The position numbers were made by a program, and so were the translations under genes. The notes under the pieces were generated by a model. The model was not told where the DNA came from. It saw only the letters and a program-made list of their open reading frames with translations, and did not search any database. DNA of 33,912 nucleotides from Caldilineaceae bacterium SB0662_bin_25 (lineage in GTDB: Bacteria; Chloroflexota; Anaerolineae; Caldilineales; Caldilineaceae), in the NCBI GenBank assembly GCA_009840225.1, contig VXOE01000330.1, positions 1-33,912 of the forward strand, written 5' to 3'. How positions within the stretch are numbered: the first letter of the stretch is position 1; each line of letters begins with the position of its first letter. Positions 16,586 through 24,652 of this stretch are shown piece by piece.

Positions 16586-19372
16586 CTACTGGTCGCCTGA
16601 ACAGATATAGCAGGAGTCCTGCAGCTCCTCCGATAGTTGAAGTTTCAGCCTTACCAATAGCTGCCCGTCTTCGAACTGATTGTCCCCAGCATCATGCGGT
16701 CGGAGGGGCAATCGTTCTCCTGTGACAAAGTCGTAGAGTCCAACGCGAAGATGGTAGTCACCTTGTGCAAGATCGCCAGGCAACGTGATTTCACGGCGAT
16801 CGATATAGAGTGCATCGCTGTGCCACTGGCTGGTGGGCAGCAGTCCGCCCAAAGGAGGGCCATCGAATTGAGCGACCAGGTCACCATGGCCGTCCAGCAT
16901 GTGTATAAAGGTTATCCAGTCGTTTGAGACACCGTCTCCAGTCTCCCAGAAGAGGCGGAGCGTGAGATCTTCGCTTTGAGAAGCCAGGTCGTATCCTTGC
17001 AAGCGCATGCCGTCTGCAGTTTCGGCCGGCGTTTCAATCGCGGCCCGCACCTGCTGAAACATTCCTGGCCGGACAGGAGCGACTTCAATGTGACGCAGGT
17101 GCATGAGGCCGCTATCGGACCCCGTTACGTCCAGTCTTCCATGCGTAGACGAGGACAATCCCGCTGCCAGCGACAGTGTCAGAGGTGGGACATCCAGAGG
17201 TATCGGAAGATACATCGTTTCGATGTAGTACTTATCAGGGTCCCAGATCTTAGTTGGAATACGAATGGTACCTTGGGCGTCGGCGGCCCAAGAGTGCTTC
17301 AGAGAAGGCGAATACAGGTGGAGCAGAGTGTGCAGATCTTCGTTGATTTTCTGATTCGCCCGCCAGAACAGACGAATGATGATCGTTTCGCCAGGTTTGG
17401 GGGTGGGACTGCTTAGTAGCTTCCAGCCAAGCAGGGTCATTTGACCCGTCGAAGAGTCTCCAATGTTTGTTGGCTCCCCCTGGATGGAAAAGGGCACGTG
17501 GCCGGGAGGGGAGTTCCAGATGTACGGCCCTTCTGAATACTGGTCTACTGCATTGCGAGCCAGGAGCACCAGAAGAACGGTGACTGCCATAGGGACCGCT
17601 ACTGTCGGAAAACCCCGCCTCTCGACATTTGGTGCCTCTCCCCCTTGAACTGCAACGAAGGGTTGACGCTTACGGGCCAGCATTGCAAAACCCGCAGCGG
17701 TTACGAAGATCCCGAAAAGGCTGATGCGCTGTCCCCAGCGCTGCGATGTGGTGCCAGCCCAACGGATTTCCAGTTGCTCTCCGCTTTCAGGCCTTCTTGA
17801 AACCTGGGTCCAGCCCGACGTTCCTTTTTCGAGCACTGCCCCCTGGCCTGCAGCCCAACCAGGATGGAAATGTAGACGAATCAGAGATGGGCCTGATTGG
17901 AAGGGCAAGTCTGCTACAGCTTGGTGAGGGGAATGCCAGTACAATGGCGTTGCCTCAGGTTCCCCCTTCACTCCTTTGGCCAAGTCCATGTCGGCATCAC
18001 GAACCAGGAATTCACCGGTGCCAACAATGTAGTCCCAGTCGAAAGTTTGCTCCTGACCTGAAATTTCGCTTTTGCCAGGAATGCCTTCAACCGACCAAAA
18101 GGAAGTGAACGAGGCCAAATTCGGGAAAAGATAAGGAAACGCGGGCAAGATGGCGCCAAAGAGCAGGACGAATGCTGGAATCCATCGATGCCTACCTGGC
18201 CAGACATCCACGGCGAACGCGGCCGCAGAAAGAGAGCCTAGAGTTGCGAACGGCAGCAGACGAAAACGAAACTGGAGAAAGTTCAGCCATGGCAGGGAAT
18301 TCCAGACTGGCTCAGAAAAGGGCATCGTAAGAGCCAGAAAAAAAAGTGCCAGGAGGCATCCGGCAAGACCCCAAAGCCTTCGTTCGCGGGACCTCGCAAA
18401 GACTGAACTGATCAAACAGAGTACCAGGGCTAGCCACTGAACGACGCCGAAAGTAAAAGCCGGGGGCATCAAAGGGTTTCCCGCGCTGCTGTCCAAGAAG
18501 GCCGGCTGAAAGGATGTAAGCTCAAGCAGACTGTAGAAGCCTGACTTATAATTGATCCTGACTTTGAGCGCGTTCTCAAACTGCACAAAAGGCAGGTCGA
18601 CGAGGGCAGGCAGCCAGAAGGCAGCCGTAACGGAAGCCGCGACGAGCGCGGCCAGAGCGCAACGTAGCAGCCCGTCAACGCGCCGGTAAACCAGCGCAAG
18701 AAAAAGCCAGTTCAACAACAGGATGACTGCTCCCATGATCGCAGTCAAGTTGTGGCTGAGCACCAAGGCCGAAAGTGCGACCACGGCAGACAACCAGTAC
18801 CCTGGCGTTGGCCGGAAGTGGAGGGCCGTTACTGCCCACAGACAGACCGGCAGCAGCAAGAGGGCCAACATCTGTGGGTAATCACCCAGGTAGTAGTACT
18901 CTGCAAAGATAAAATGGGGTTGAGCGAGGAACAGGGCGGCGCCTGCCAGGGCTGCAGGCTGGCTGAATATCTTTCTGAGCCAGCCGTAAGTCCCCATTCC
19001 TGAAAGTAGAAACGCGCACGTGATTACTATCCGAAAGGCAGTGTCCAGACGGATACCTGCCCAGTGGACTGCTGCGACAAGCCAATACAGACCTGGACTG
19101 TAGTGGTGAAAGACGGGGGCGCCCAGACCCCGGTAAACATCAGGAACCCAACGCGGCCATATCACGCCTTGTTCAAAGGATTGCTCTACAGCAGCCGCGC
19201 GCAGAATGTGGATTCTCAGGTCGGAGTTGCCCCCTGGGATTCCTTGCGGATGCCAGAGGGGGCTAATCAAGAGCGCCGTTAGTAAAGCAATGAATGAAAT
19301 AACCGCCAGAGTCTGAAGCCAGCCTCCAATGCCGATGGCTCCTGGCGCCTTTGAGTCTAAGGTCGTCTGCAT
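16586..19372 (-). CDS. large polytopic membrane protein, PTPS-related/GT-C-like
   Basis: This 928-residue protein has about a dozen hydrophobic helices in its first ~430 residues and two more around 545-565 and 590-610. A soluble C-terminal region of about 280 residues, rich in beta-type sequence, follows. The N-terminal segment resembles the '6-pyruvoyl-tetrahydropterin synthase related' membrane domain family, a misnomer for GT-C-like or YfhO-like proteins: helix 1, then SDLRIH (50-55), WPRWVPDVYRGLGAP and a Tyr/Trp-rich helix. Acidic and basic residues in the first extracytoplasmic loop are typical of lipid-linked sugar transferases. The substrate is unknown. It is the only gene behind its own promoter (19457-19486). 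It lies between an intact aminotransferase gene and a relic of a second one. Confidence 0.75.
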   Translation of the reverse strand: MQTTLDSKAPGAIGIGGWLQTLAVISFIALLTALLISPLWHPQGIPGGNSDLRIHILRAAAVEQSFEQGVIWPRWVPDVYRGLGAPVFHHYSPGLYWLVAAVHWAGIRLDTAFRIVITCAFLLSGMGTYGWLRKIFSQPAALAGAALFLAQPHFIFAEYYYLGDYPQMLALLLLPVCLWAVTALHFRPTPGYWLSAVVALSALVLSHNLTAIMGAVILLLNWLFLALVYRRVDGLLRCALAALVAASVTAAFWLPALVDLPFVQFENALKVRINYKSGFYSLLELTSFQPAFLDSSAGNPLMPPAFTFGVVQWLALVLCLISSVFARSRERRLWGLAGCLLALFFLALTMPFSEPVWNSLPWLNFLQFRFRLLPFATLGSLSAAAFAVDVWPGRHRWIPAFVLLFGAILPAFPYLFPNLASFTSFWSVEGIPGKSEISGQEQTFDWDYIVGTGEFLVRDADMDLAKGVKGEPEATPLYWHSPHQAVADLPFQSGPSLIRLHFHPGWAAGQGAVLEKGTSGWTQVSRRPESGEQLEIRWAGTTSQRWGQRISLFGIFVTAAGFAMLARKRQPFVAVQGGEAPNVERRGFPTVAVPMAVTVLLVLLARNAVDQYSEGPYIWNSPPGHVPFSIQGEPTNIGDSSTGQMTLLGWKLLSSPTPKPGETIIIRLFWRANQKINEDLHTLLHLYSPSLKHSWAADAQGTIRIPTKIWDPDKYYIETMYLPIPLDVPPLTLSLAAGLSSSTHGRLDVTGSDSGLMHLRHIEVAPVRPGMFQQVRAAIETPAETADGMRLQGYDLASQSEDLTLRLFWETGDGVSNDWITFIHMLDGHGDLVAQFDGPPLGGLLPTSQWHSDALYIDRREITLPGDLAQGDYHLRVGLYDFVTGERLPLRPHDAGDNQFEDGQLLVRLKLQLSEELQDSCYICSGDQ

Positions 19373-19456
19373 GTGGTTTTTGTTTGACTCAGAGAGGACA
19401 GTCTGTCAGATGGCTTAGCAGCCAAGACGCGTATTCGCCGTTTCACCGCCTCTCAG

Positions 19457-19486
19457 AGTATACATTTCTACTGTGAGAGCAGTCAA
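19457..19486 (-). promoter_or_regulatory. sigma70-like promoter of the membrane-protein gene
   Basis: On the - strand, TTGACT (19486-19481) is followed after 18 bases by TATACT (19462-19457). Each hexamer matches consensus at five of six positions. Transcription would start near 19450, giving a leader of about 78 nt before the ATG at 19372. This makes the gene transcriptionally separate from the upstream aminotransferase operon. Confidence 0.55.
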
Positions 19487-19731
19487 AGGGGCAAGTAAAA
19501 CATGCCCTATTGCCTTCGCGGAGTTGGAGGCCTGACCTGACGCAACACTGGCTTCCTCCGGCGGACTGACAGCAGGGTTGCTCCCAGGAGACGAGCACAG
19601 TTCTCGCGCGGAGTCTCTGATACCGTCACCGAAGTCGCGTTGGGCGCGGCTTCAGACTTCGTGCACTACCAGACCCCGGCCGCTCGGAATCTGAACGAGT
19701 CGGGCCAGCCTGGCGTGACACTGCTTGTATT
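19487..19731. other. intergenic stretch with a protein-like + strand frame
   Basis: No complete gene is visible. A + strand frame without a start codon (about 19616-19735) reads as protein-like, including 'SDFVHYQTPAARNLNESG' followed by 'QPGVTLLVFQA', and runs into the 3' end of the aminotransferase gene on the other strand. It could be the tail of a lost gene or a chance frame. No ribosome site or upstream domain supports it. Confidence 0.25.
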
Positions 19732-20637
19732 TCAGGCGACCAGAATGGGAAAGCCTGAGCTACGGGTCAGTTCGGCGTACAGTTGACTCAGTCGTTGGGT
19801 GACTGGCCCGCCTTCTCCTGTACCAATTGTGCGTCCGTCCAACTCGGTCACGGGCGTTAATTCGCCCATCGTGCCGGTACAGAACAGCTCATCGGCCCGG
19901 TATAGCTCAGGCAGGGAAATATCGCGCACTTCTGCGAGAATTCGATGTGTCCGGCACAGGTCCAGCACAGTGGCGCGGGTGATTCCTTCGGGGCAGGAGT
20001 GGGTGTGGGAGGTCGCAACGATACCGCGTTTGACCAGGAAGAGATGGGTGGCATTGGTTTCGGCGACGAAACCGTTCGTATCCAGCATCACCGCATCGTC
20101 GACGCCGGCGGTGTTGGCCTGGATCTTGGCCAGTATTGAGTTGAGCATATTACAGGAGTGGATGTTCTGGTCCAGACAGTCCGGGGGAATGCGACGGATG
20201 CCGGAGGTGATCAGGCGGATGCCGCCGCGGTCGTAGACCGGCGGTTTGTGTTCGGCCAGGACGATCAGCGTTGTGCCGCTTGTATTGATGCGGGGATCCA
20301 TACCGCTTGTGTACTTGACGCCGCGGGTGAGGGTGAGGCGAACGTGGACATTGTCCTGCATTTCGTTGGCCTTAAGCGTTCGCCGCACCTGATCCACGAT
20401 CTCCTCATTCGACGGAACGCCTTCATAGGCAAGGGCCTTTGCACCATCCTGGAGCCGGTCCAGATGCTCCTCCAGTTTGAAGATACGCCCGTCGTAGAGT
20501 CGCAGACCTTCCCAGACAGCATCGCCGTTTTGCACGGAGGAGTCGAAAGGGCTGACTCCGGCCTCGTCCCTGTGAACGAGTTGCCCGTTGATGTTGACCA
20601 GAAGATGGCGATTGGCTTCGTAGAATCTCTGCAGCAT
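19732..20637 (-). CDS. class IV (branched-chain-type) aminotransferase with Lys-to-His change
   Basis: This is a 301-residue fold-type IV PLP protein. Family landmarks are present: GDAVWEGLRLYDG (38-50), GFVAETNATHLF (189-200) with E193 for the pyridine nitrogen, EGITRATVL (217-225) for the phosphate and TGTMGELTPV (254-263). The catalytic lysine, expected in a K-x-L-N-x-L context before 'ILAK', is replaced: the sequence is NIHSCNMLNSILAK and H160 is a clean CAC codon. It may be a non-transaminating member, or the family may use another residue. GGAG lies about ten bases before the ATG. It follows the sulfotransferase-like gene by 50 bp, so the two are probably co-transcribed. IlvE function should not be assumed. 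Confidence 0.85.
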   Translation of the reverse strand: MLQRFYEANRHLLVNINGQLVHRDEAGVSPFDSSVQNGDAVWEGLRLYDGRIFKLEEHLDRLQDGAKALAYEGVPSNEEIVDQVRRTLKANEMQDNVHVRLTLTRGVKYTSGMDPRINTSGTTLIVLAEHKPPVYDRGGIRLITSGIRRIPPDCLDQNIHSCNMLNSILAKIQANTAGVDDAVMLDTNGFVAETNATHLFLVKRGIVATSHTHSCPEGITRATVLDLCRTHRILAEVRDISLPELYRADELFCTGTMGELTPVTELDGRTIGTGEGGPVTQRLSQLYAELTRSSGFPILVA

Positions 20638-20687
20638 TTTTCAGTACTCCAAAGGTCAACGGACTGCGCGTCCAACCCCGCCACTGT

Positions 20688-21431
20688 TCACTGACCGCGA
20701 TTCCTTGTCGTCAGTCGGAACCGGTAAAGTTCCTGGTAAGCTTCCTGCGCCTGGGCGAGAAGGTTCTGCAGTTGCGGGGGCACCGCTTCGTTCTTGGGAC
20801 GGTAGGGAGCGAAGCCGGTTGATTGTTCTACGGCCGCGTACCAATGGGGAGCCCAGACGCCGTCGCTGTCGCGGCGGCCCGGCGGCCAGGAGAGCATCCG
20901 CTCGGAGAAGGGCACTGACACCGCTTCACAAAGCAGTTTGAGAGTTCCGCTGGGGTTCTCCAACACGTCCTGACTGTCTATGATCGGAGGAATCGAGCCT
21001 GAGTTGCGGCGGACGGCCTCAAACAGCCGCAGCAGTTGCGGGAAACCGAGATCCAGGAGCGTGGGCTGGGCCCGCACCTTGATATAAGAGGTGATGACCT
21101 CAACCGGCGACCGGATCAGAAAGCAGTTGGTCAGCTTGTCCAGCCAGTCCAGCTCGATATGGTCCAACATGTGATGGGCCATATGCTTCTGATACCAGAT
21201 CGCCGCGCCTTCGGGCAGATGGTCTTCGGTCAGCGTGCGAGCAACAATGCGCCAGTCGGTCTCATAGCTGGCGATGATTTCTTCACTCGCCGGATGGTCG
21301 ATGCCGGTGACGTGCAGGTAATGAGCATAAAACGGCTCGTCGATCACGGTCGTGTCCGGGCGATTTTCCCAGGCGCGCATGAGTGCCGTTGAGATGGTGC
21401 GCGGCGCACACCACATGGCAATCCGAGTCAT
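20688..21431 (-). CDS. sulfotransferase-like P-loop protein
   Basis: This protein of about 247 residues starts 'MTRIAMWCAPRTISTALMRA'. CAPRTISTALM is the 5'-phosphosulfate-binding P-loop of sulfotransferase-family proteins. 'FLIRSPVEVITSYIKVR' is the typical 3'-phosphate segment, with RSP followed by an arginine about ten residues on. I prefer ATG 21431 because GAGG lies six bases upstream and the P-loop is then near the N-terminus, as in the family; an in-frame ATG at 21524 would add 31 unconvincing residues. It would transfer sulfate from PAPS to an unknown acceptor, or be a non-sulfating relative. It pairs with the aminotransferase gene 50 bp downstream. Confidence 0.8.
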   Translation of the reverse strand: MTRIAMWCAPRTISTALMRAWENRPDTTVIDEPFYAHYLHVTGIDHPASEEIIASYETDWRIVARTLTEDHLPEGAAIWYQKHMAHHMLDHIELDWLDKLTNCFLIRSPVEVITSYIKVRAQPTLLDLGFPQLLRLFEAVRRNSGSIPPIIDSQDVLENPSGTLKLLCEAVSVPFSERMLSWPPGRRDSDGVWAPHWYAAVEQSTGFAPYRPKNEAVPPQLQNLLAQAQEAYQELYRFRLTTRNRGQ

Positions 21432-21487
21432 TTCGGTCCTCAAGCTGCAGTGGATATGGGTTAGTGGTATGTATTTCGCTGCTCTGT

Positions 21488-22213
21488 CTAGCTGCTGACC
21501 ACGCCCGTTGTCGCCTTCATCCATCCTGCCAGTGTTTCCGCCAGCAGACAGAAACGTCCGAGGCTGGCGAGACTGTAGGAATCGGCGCTCAAGACGGTAT
21601 GCGCCGTCTTGGACTCACCTTCCAGTAGTTCGAGACGGACATATCCGTGGTGCATCTGACCACCTGCTCCGTTCCCGTCATTCCCATGGGGGTAGAGGTC
21701 GGCAATGGAGCCATTTCTGCCATTTTGAAGGTGCAGGTGGGCAAGTTCGCCGTTGTGAACGCTAAGAGACGAATTGAGTTCCTCTTCGAGTACAGGTTGG
21801 GCGACGATACTTTGGCTCAGACTGTGCTCCTCCTGTCCTTCTCCGGTCAGGGAGCCCGTCGACTCTATTGCGTCTGTTCTTGCAGGGGAAAGGGAGTCCC
21901 ACGTTGATATCCTGGCTGCCTGTTCGACGGGCTCAGCGTCCTCGTGAGACTGAGGAGAACCCTTGCGGTAACTGATCTGCAGTTTGCAGGGCTCGCTGAC
22001 TTGCCAGGAAACAACTCCGTCGCGTGTTTGGATACAGGCGACCCGGCTTCGCAGATGGTAGCGAAGGGTCACCAGATCATCCCCGTCCACTTCCAAACTC
22101 TTCATTTCTCGGCGCAGATTCTGCGGCAGCGACTTCGACAGTTGCGGCAGGGAAGTCGAAGGGAACGCATAGGATCGTATTCGCACGAACTCTCTATCGA
22201 TCAACCTAATCAT
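21488..22213 (-). CDS. protein of unknown function
   Basis: I do not recognise this 241-residue protein. The N-terminal ~90 residues look folded: 'VRIRSYAFPSTSLPQLSKSL', then 'RYHLRSRVACIQTRDGVVSW'. The middle (about 95-165) is rich in Ser, Glu, Gln and Gly and probably disordered. The last ~50 residues return to ordered, hydrophobic sequence (HGYVRLELLEG, then 'SYSLASLGRFCLLAETLAGW'). There is no signal peptide or membrane helix. Its ATG overlaps the oligopeptidase stop by four bases (ATGA, 22210-22213), which strongly supports translation and coupling to that gene. The sulfotransferase-like gene starts 56 bp downstream. Confidence 0.65.
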   Translation of the reverse strand: MIRLIDREFVRIRSYAFPSTSLPQLSKSLPQNLRREMKSLEVDGDDLVTLRYHLRSRVACIQTRDGVVSWQVSEPCKLQISYRKGSPQSHEDAEPVEQAARISTWDSLSPARTDAIESTGSLTGEGQEEHSLSQSIVAQPVLEEELNSSLSVHNGELAHLHLQNGRNGSIADLYPHGNDGNGAGGQMHHGYVRLELLEGESKTAHTVLSADSYSLASLGRFCLLAETLAGWMKATTGVVSS

Positions 22214-24360
22214 CGTCCACCGCTCCCGTCATCGAAGGGGACAGAATCAGTGGTGTCCAGAATGAACGCATACTCCAAGGCAACCTCCTCCAGGTAGTCG
22301 TAGCGACCGGACTTGCTGAAATGACCGGCGCCCATCTCGGTTTTGAGTAGTAGCGGGTTATCGTCGGTCTTGCACGCCCGCAGTTTGGCCACCCACTTGG
22401 CTGGCTCCCAATATTGCACTCTCGGATCGTTGAGGCCCGCGGTGGCTAAAATGGCCGGGTAGTCCTTGGCCTCGACGTTGTCATAGGGCGAATAGCTCTT
22501 CATGTAGTGGTAGTACTCCGGATCGGCGGGGTTGCCCCATTCCTCCCATTCGATGACCGTTAAGGGGATGCTGGCGTCGAGCATGGTGTTAACGACGTCG
22601 ACAAAGGGAACACCGGCGACGACGCCTGCGAACAGATCCGGCCGCTTGTTGGTTACCGCGCCCATCAGCAGGCCGCCGGCACTGCGACCGCTGATCACCA
22701 GGCGTCGTGGTGATGTGTAGCCGCTATCGATGATTGCCTCCGCACAGGCAATGAAATCGGTGAAGGTGTTCTTCTTTTTGAGATATTTGCCGTCTTCTTT
22801 CCACTGTCTTCCCATCTCACCGCCGCCGCGAATATGAGCGTAGGCGACTACGAAGCCCCGTTGCAGCAGACTCACAAGGTTGCTGCTGAAGAAGGGATCG
22901 TAACTCATGCCATAGGAGCCATAGCCGATCAGCAAGCAGGGGTTCTGGCCGTCCTTGTTCAGTTCAGCGGGGTAGACAAGCGAAACCGGCACTTGGACGC
23001 CGTCGGACGCGGACGCCCAGATGCGCTCGGTCGTGTAGGCCGCGGGATCATAGCCGTTCACTTCGTCCTGTTTGCGCAGCGTACGGTTACGATTTCCCAT
23101 TTCATAGTCGAAGACTGTCGGCGGGGAGACAAGAGAGGTGTAGCGATAGCGCAAGACCTGACTCTTGAAATCAGGATTCTGGCCGCGGGAGACTGTATAG
23201 ACAGGCTCCAACTGTTCGACACGGTGGGATGAAGATTCTTCGCCCCTGAAAAAGGCCCCGGTTTGCAGGTCCTGAATCCGGATATGGGTAAGGCCTTTCT
23301 CCCGCTCCCAGACAACCAGGAAATCCTGAAACGGTTCGATATGGTCCAGCATGACCTCGACGGAATGAGGTATCAGCTCCTGCCAGTTTTCTTTGGCGGG
23401 CGCCTTGACCGGCGCCGCCATCACGCGAAAATTCTCCGCCTCCCAATTTGTAAGAATAAGGAAACGTTCTTCCCCTGTCCGACTGCGATGGTGGGTGACA
23501 AAGTACTCCATGTCCTGCACGCGCGGCTGTACCAGAATAGGCTGCCCGTCCCTGTTGACCGCGTCGATGGCATATACTTCTGAGGTTACGGCGCTCCCAA
23601 GAGCGCAAAAGATGTAGCGCTCGCTCTTGGCCTTATAGAGCCGCAGAAAGAAGCGCTCGTCCTCCTCATGATAGACGACCTCGTCATTGGAAACGGGGTC
23701 GCCCAGGCGGTGGCGGTGCAGCTTGTGAGGCCTAAGGGCGGGATCGAGCGTGGTGTAGTAAAGGGTACGATTGTCGTTGCCCCATTCGAGCCCGTAGTAC
23801 GTGTTTTCGATCCGGTCAGGCAGCAGGCCGCCGGTTGTCAGGTCTTTGACCTGCAGCGTGTAGGTTTCCGACCCGTCGGTATCGAGGGCAAATGCCAGGA
23901 GTGAATGGTCGGGACTAACCGAGAAATTTCCCATGCGCAGGTAGTCGCGTCCTTCTGCCTCGAGGTTCAGGTCTATCAACACCTGTTCATCGGCGTCCAG
24001 ACTGCCCTTTTTGCGACAGTAGATGCGATACTGCTTGCCCTCTTCTTCGCGGTGGTAGTAGAAGTAGCCGCCGTGGGCAACGGGCACCGATTCATCGGTC
24101 TCCTTGATACGACTCTTCATTTCGTCGTAGAGGGTTTCCTGCAGAGCCTCGGTATGGGCCAGCATCGCTTCCGTATATCTGTTTTCGGCTTCGAGATAGG
24201 CCAGAACCGCCGGGTTGTCGCGCTCCCGTAACCAGTAGTATTGGTCGACTCGTTCGTCGCCGTGATTGCGATGGGTGACGGTCTGCACCGTCGCCACCGG
24301 AGGCTTAAGGTTTGCTTTTGATTCTGGCACAGCGGTGCACTCGCCAGTCTGAACTGACAT
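22210..24360 (-). CDS. ptrB: oligopeptidase B (prolyl oligopeptidase family, S9A)
   Basis: This 716-residue serine peptidase has an N-terminal beta-propeller (about 75-430) and a C-terminal alpha/beta-hydrolase domain. The catalytic triad is S560 in GRSAGG, D645 in LNDPRV and H680 in GAGHFSKSGR. The N-terminal 'DQYYWLRERDNPAVLAYLEA' and the 'HIRGGGEMGR' and EEWGNP segments are typical of oligopeptidase B, which cuts short peptides after Lys or Arg in the cytoplasm. Length is normal for the family and no signal peptide is seen. A GAGG site lies eight bases before the ATG. It is the first gene of a - strand operon with the unknown protein, sulfotransferase-like and aminotransferase genes. Confidence 0.95.
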   Translation of the reverse strand: MSVQTGECTAVPESKANLKPPVATVQTVTHRNHGDERVDQYYWLRERDNPAVLAYLEAENRYTEAMLAHTEALQETLYDEMKSRIKETDESVPVAHGGYFYYHREEEGKQYRIYCRKKGSLDADEQVLIDLNLEAEGRDYLRMGNFSVSPDHSLLAFALDTDGSETYTLQVKDLTTGGLLPDRIENTYYGLEWGNDNRTLYYTTLDPALRPHKLHRHRLGDPVSNDEVVYHEEDERFFLRLYKAKSERYIFCALGSAVTSEVYAIDAVNRDGQPILVQPRVQDMEYFVTHHRSRTGEERFLILTNWEAENFRVMAAPVKAPAKENWQELIPHSVEVMLDHIEPFQDFLVVWEREKGLTHIRIQDLQTGAFFRGEESSSHRVEQLEPVYTVSRGQNPDFKSQVLRYRYTSLVSPPTVFDYEMGNRNRTLRKQDEVNGYDPAAYTTERIWASASDGVQVPVSLVYPAELNKDGQNPCLLIGYGSYGMSYDPFFSSNLVSLLQRGFVVAYAHIRGGGEMGRQWKEDGKYLKKKNTFTDFIACAEAIIDSGYTSPRRLVISGRSAGGLLMGAVTNKRPDLFAGVVAGVPFVDVVNTMLDASIPLTVIEWEEWGNPADPEYYHYMKSYSPYDNVEAKDYPAILATAGLNDPRVQYWEPAKWVAKLRACKTDDNPLLLKTEMGAGHFSKSGRYDYLEEVALEYAFILDTTDSVPFDDGSGGR

Positions 24361-24415
24361 CGAAGATCCTCACCTGCACTTGTCATGTACTGCGTCAAGG
24401 GGGTACCGCGGGACC

Positions 24416-24421
24416 ATTATA
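24416..24421 (-). promoter_or_regulatory. possible -10 element for the oligopeptidase operon
   Basis: The palindrome ATTATAAT (24416-24423) gives a perfect TATAAT on the - strand about 55 bases before the oligopeptidase ATG. No good -35 hexamer is visible at the right distance, so an activator or the AT-rich context would be needed. Confidence 0.35.
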
Positions 24422-24465
24422 ATGTATCAATGTTAGATGCCCTATTTCTGAGAGTGGTGAAAAAT

Positions 24466-24494
24466 TTGACAAAGAATTGGGCGTCGTGTAGCCT
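24466..24494 (+). promoter_or_regulatory. possible promoter of the ABC-transporter/catabolic operon
   Basis: A perfect -35 TTGACA (24466-24471) is followed after 17 bases by a poor -10, TAGCCT (24489-24494). Transcription would start near 24501. A strong -35 with a weak -10 is common at regulated promoters. It lies about 45 bases from the divergent -10 of the oligopeptidase operon. Confidence 0.4.
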
Positions 24495-24515
24495 ATCACC
24501 GGTTCCTCCGTTCAG

Positions 24516-24547
24516 GCGTCCCAAGCGTGTTGAGGCAATGGGGACGC
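24516..24547 (+). promoter_or_regulatory. inverted repeat in the leader of the ABC operon
   Basis: GCGTCCC (24516-24522) pairs perfectly with GGGACGC (24541-24547) around an 18-base loop. It would lie near the 5' end of the predicted transcript, so it could be an operator half-site pair for an unlinked repressor or a stabilising RNA hairpin. The remaining bases up to the first gene show nothing further. Confidence 0.4.
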
Positions 24548-24652
24548 GGGCCCATTGACCAGCTCAGGCAGCAAGTCAGAATATGCTTTTGCTGCGGCCA
24601 TTCAAGATGGCCGGACAGACTGTATTCCCCTGCGTCACCAGGAAATCCTCAA

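Noticed and set aside
24418-24423. TATAAT on the + strand as the -10 of the ABC operon
   Set aside because: No -35 hexamer is found 16-18 bases upstream; the TTGACA at 24466 is better placed for the + strand genes.
24527-24652. Upstream extension of the LplB-type permease from TTG 24527
   Set aside because: The extra 42 residues look non-coding (Cys/Arg/Pro-rich), overlap an inverted repeat, and GTG 24653 has a better ribosome site.
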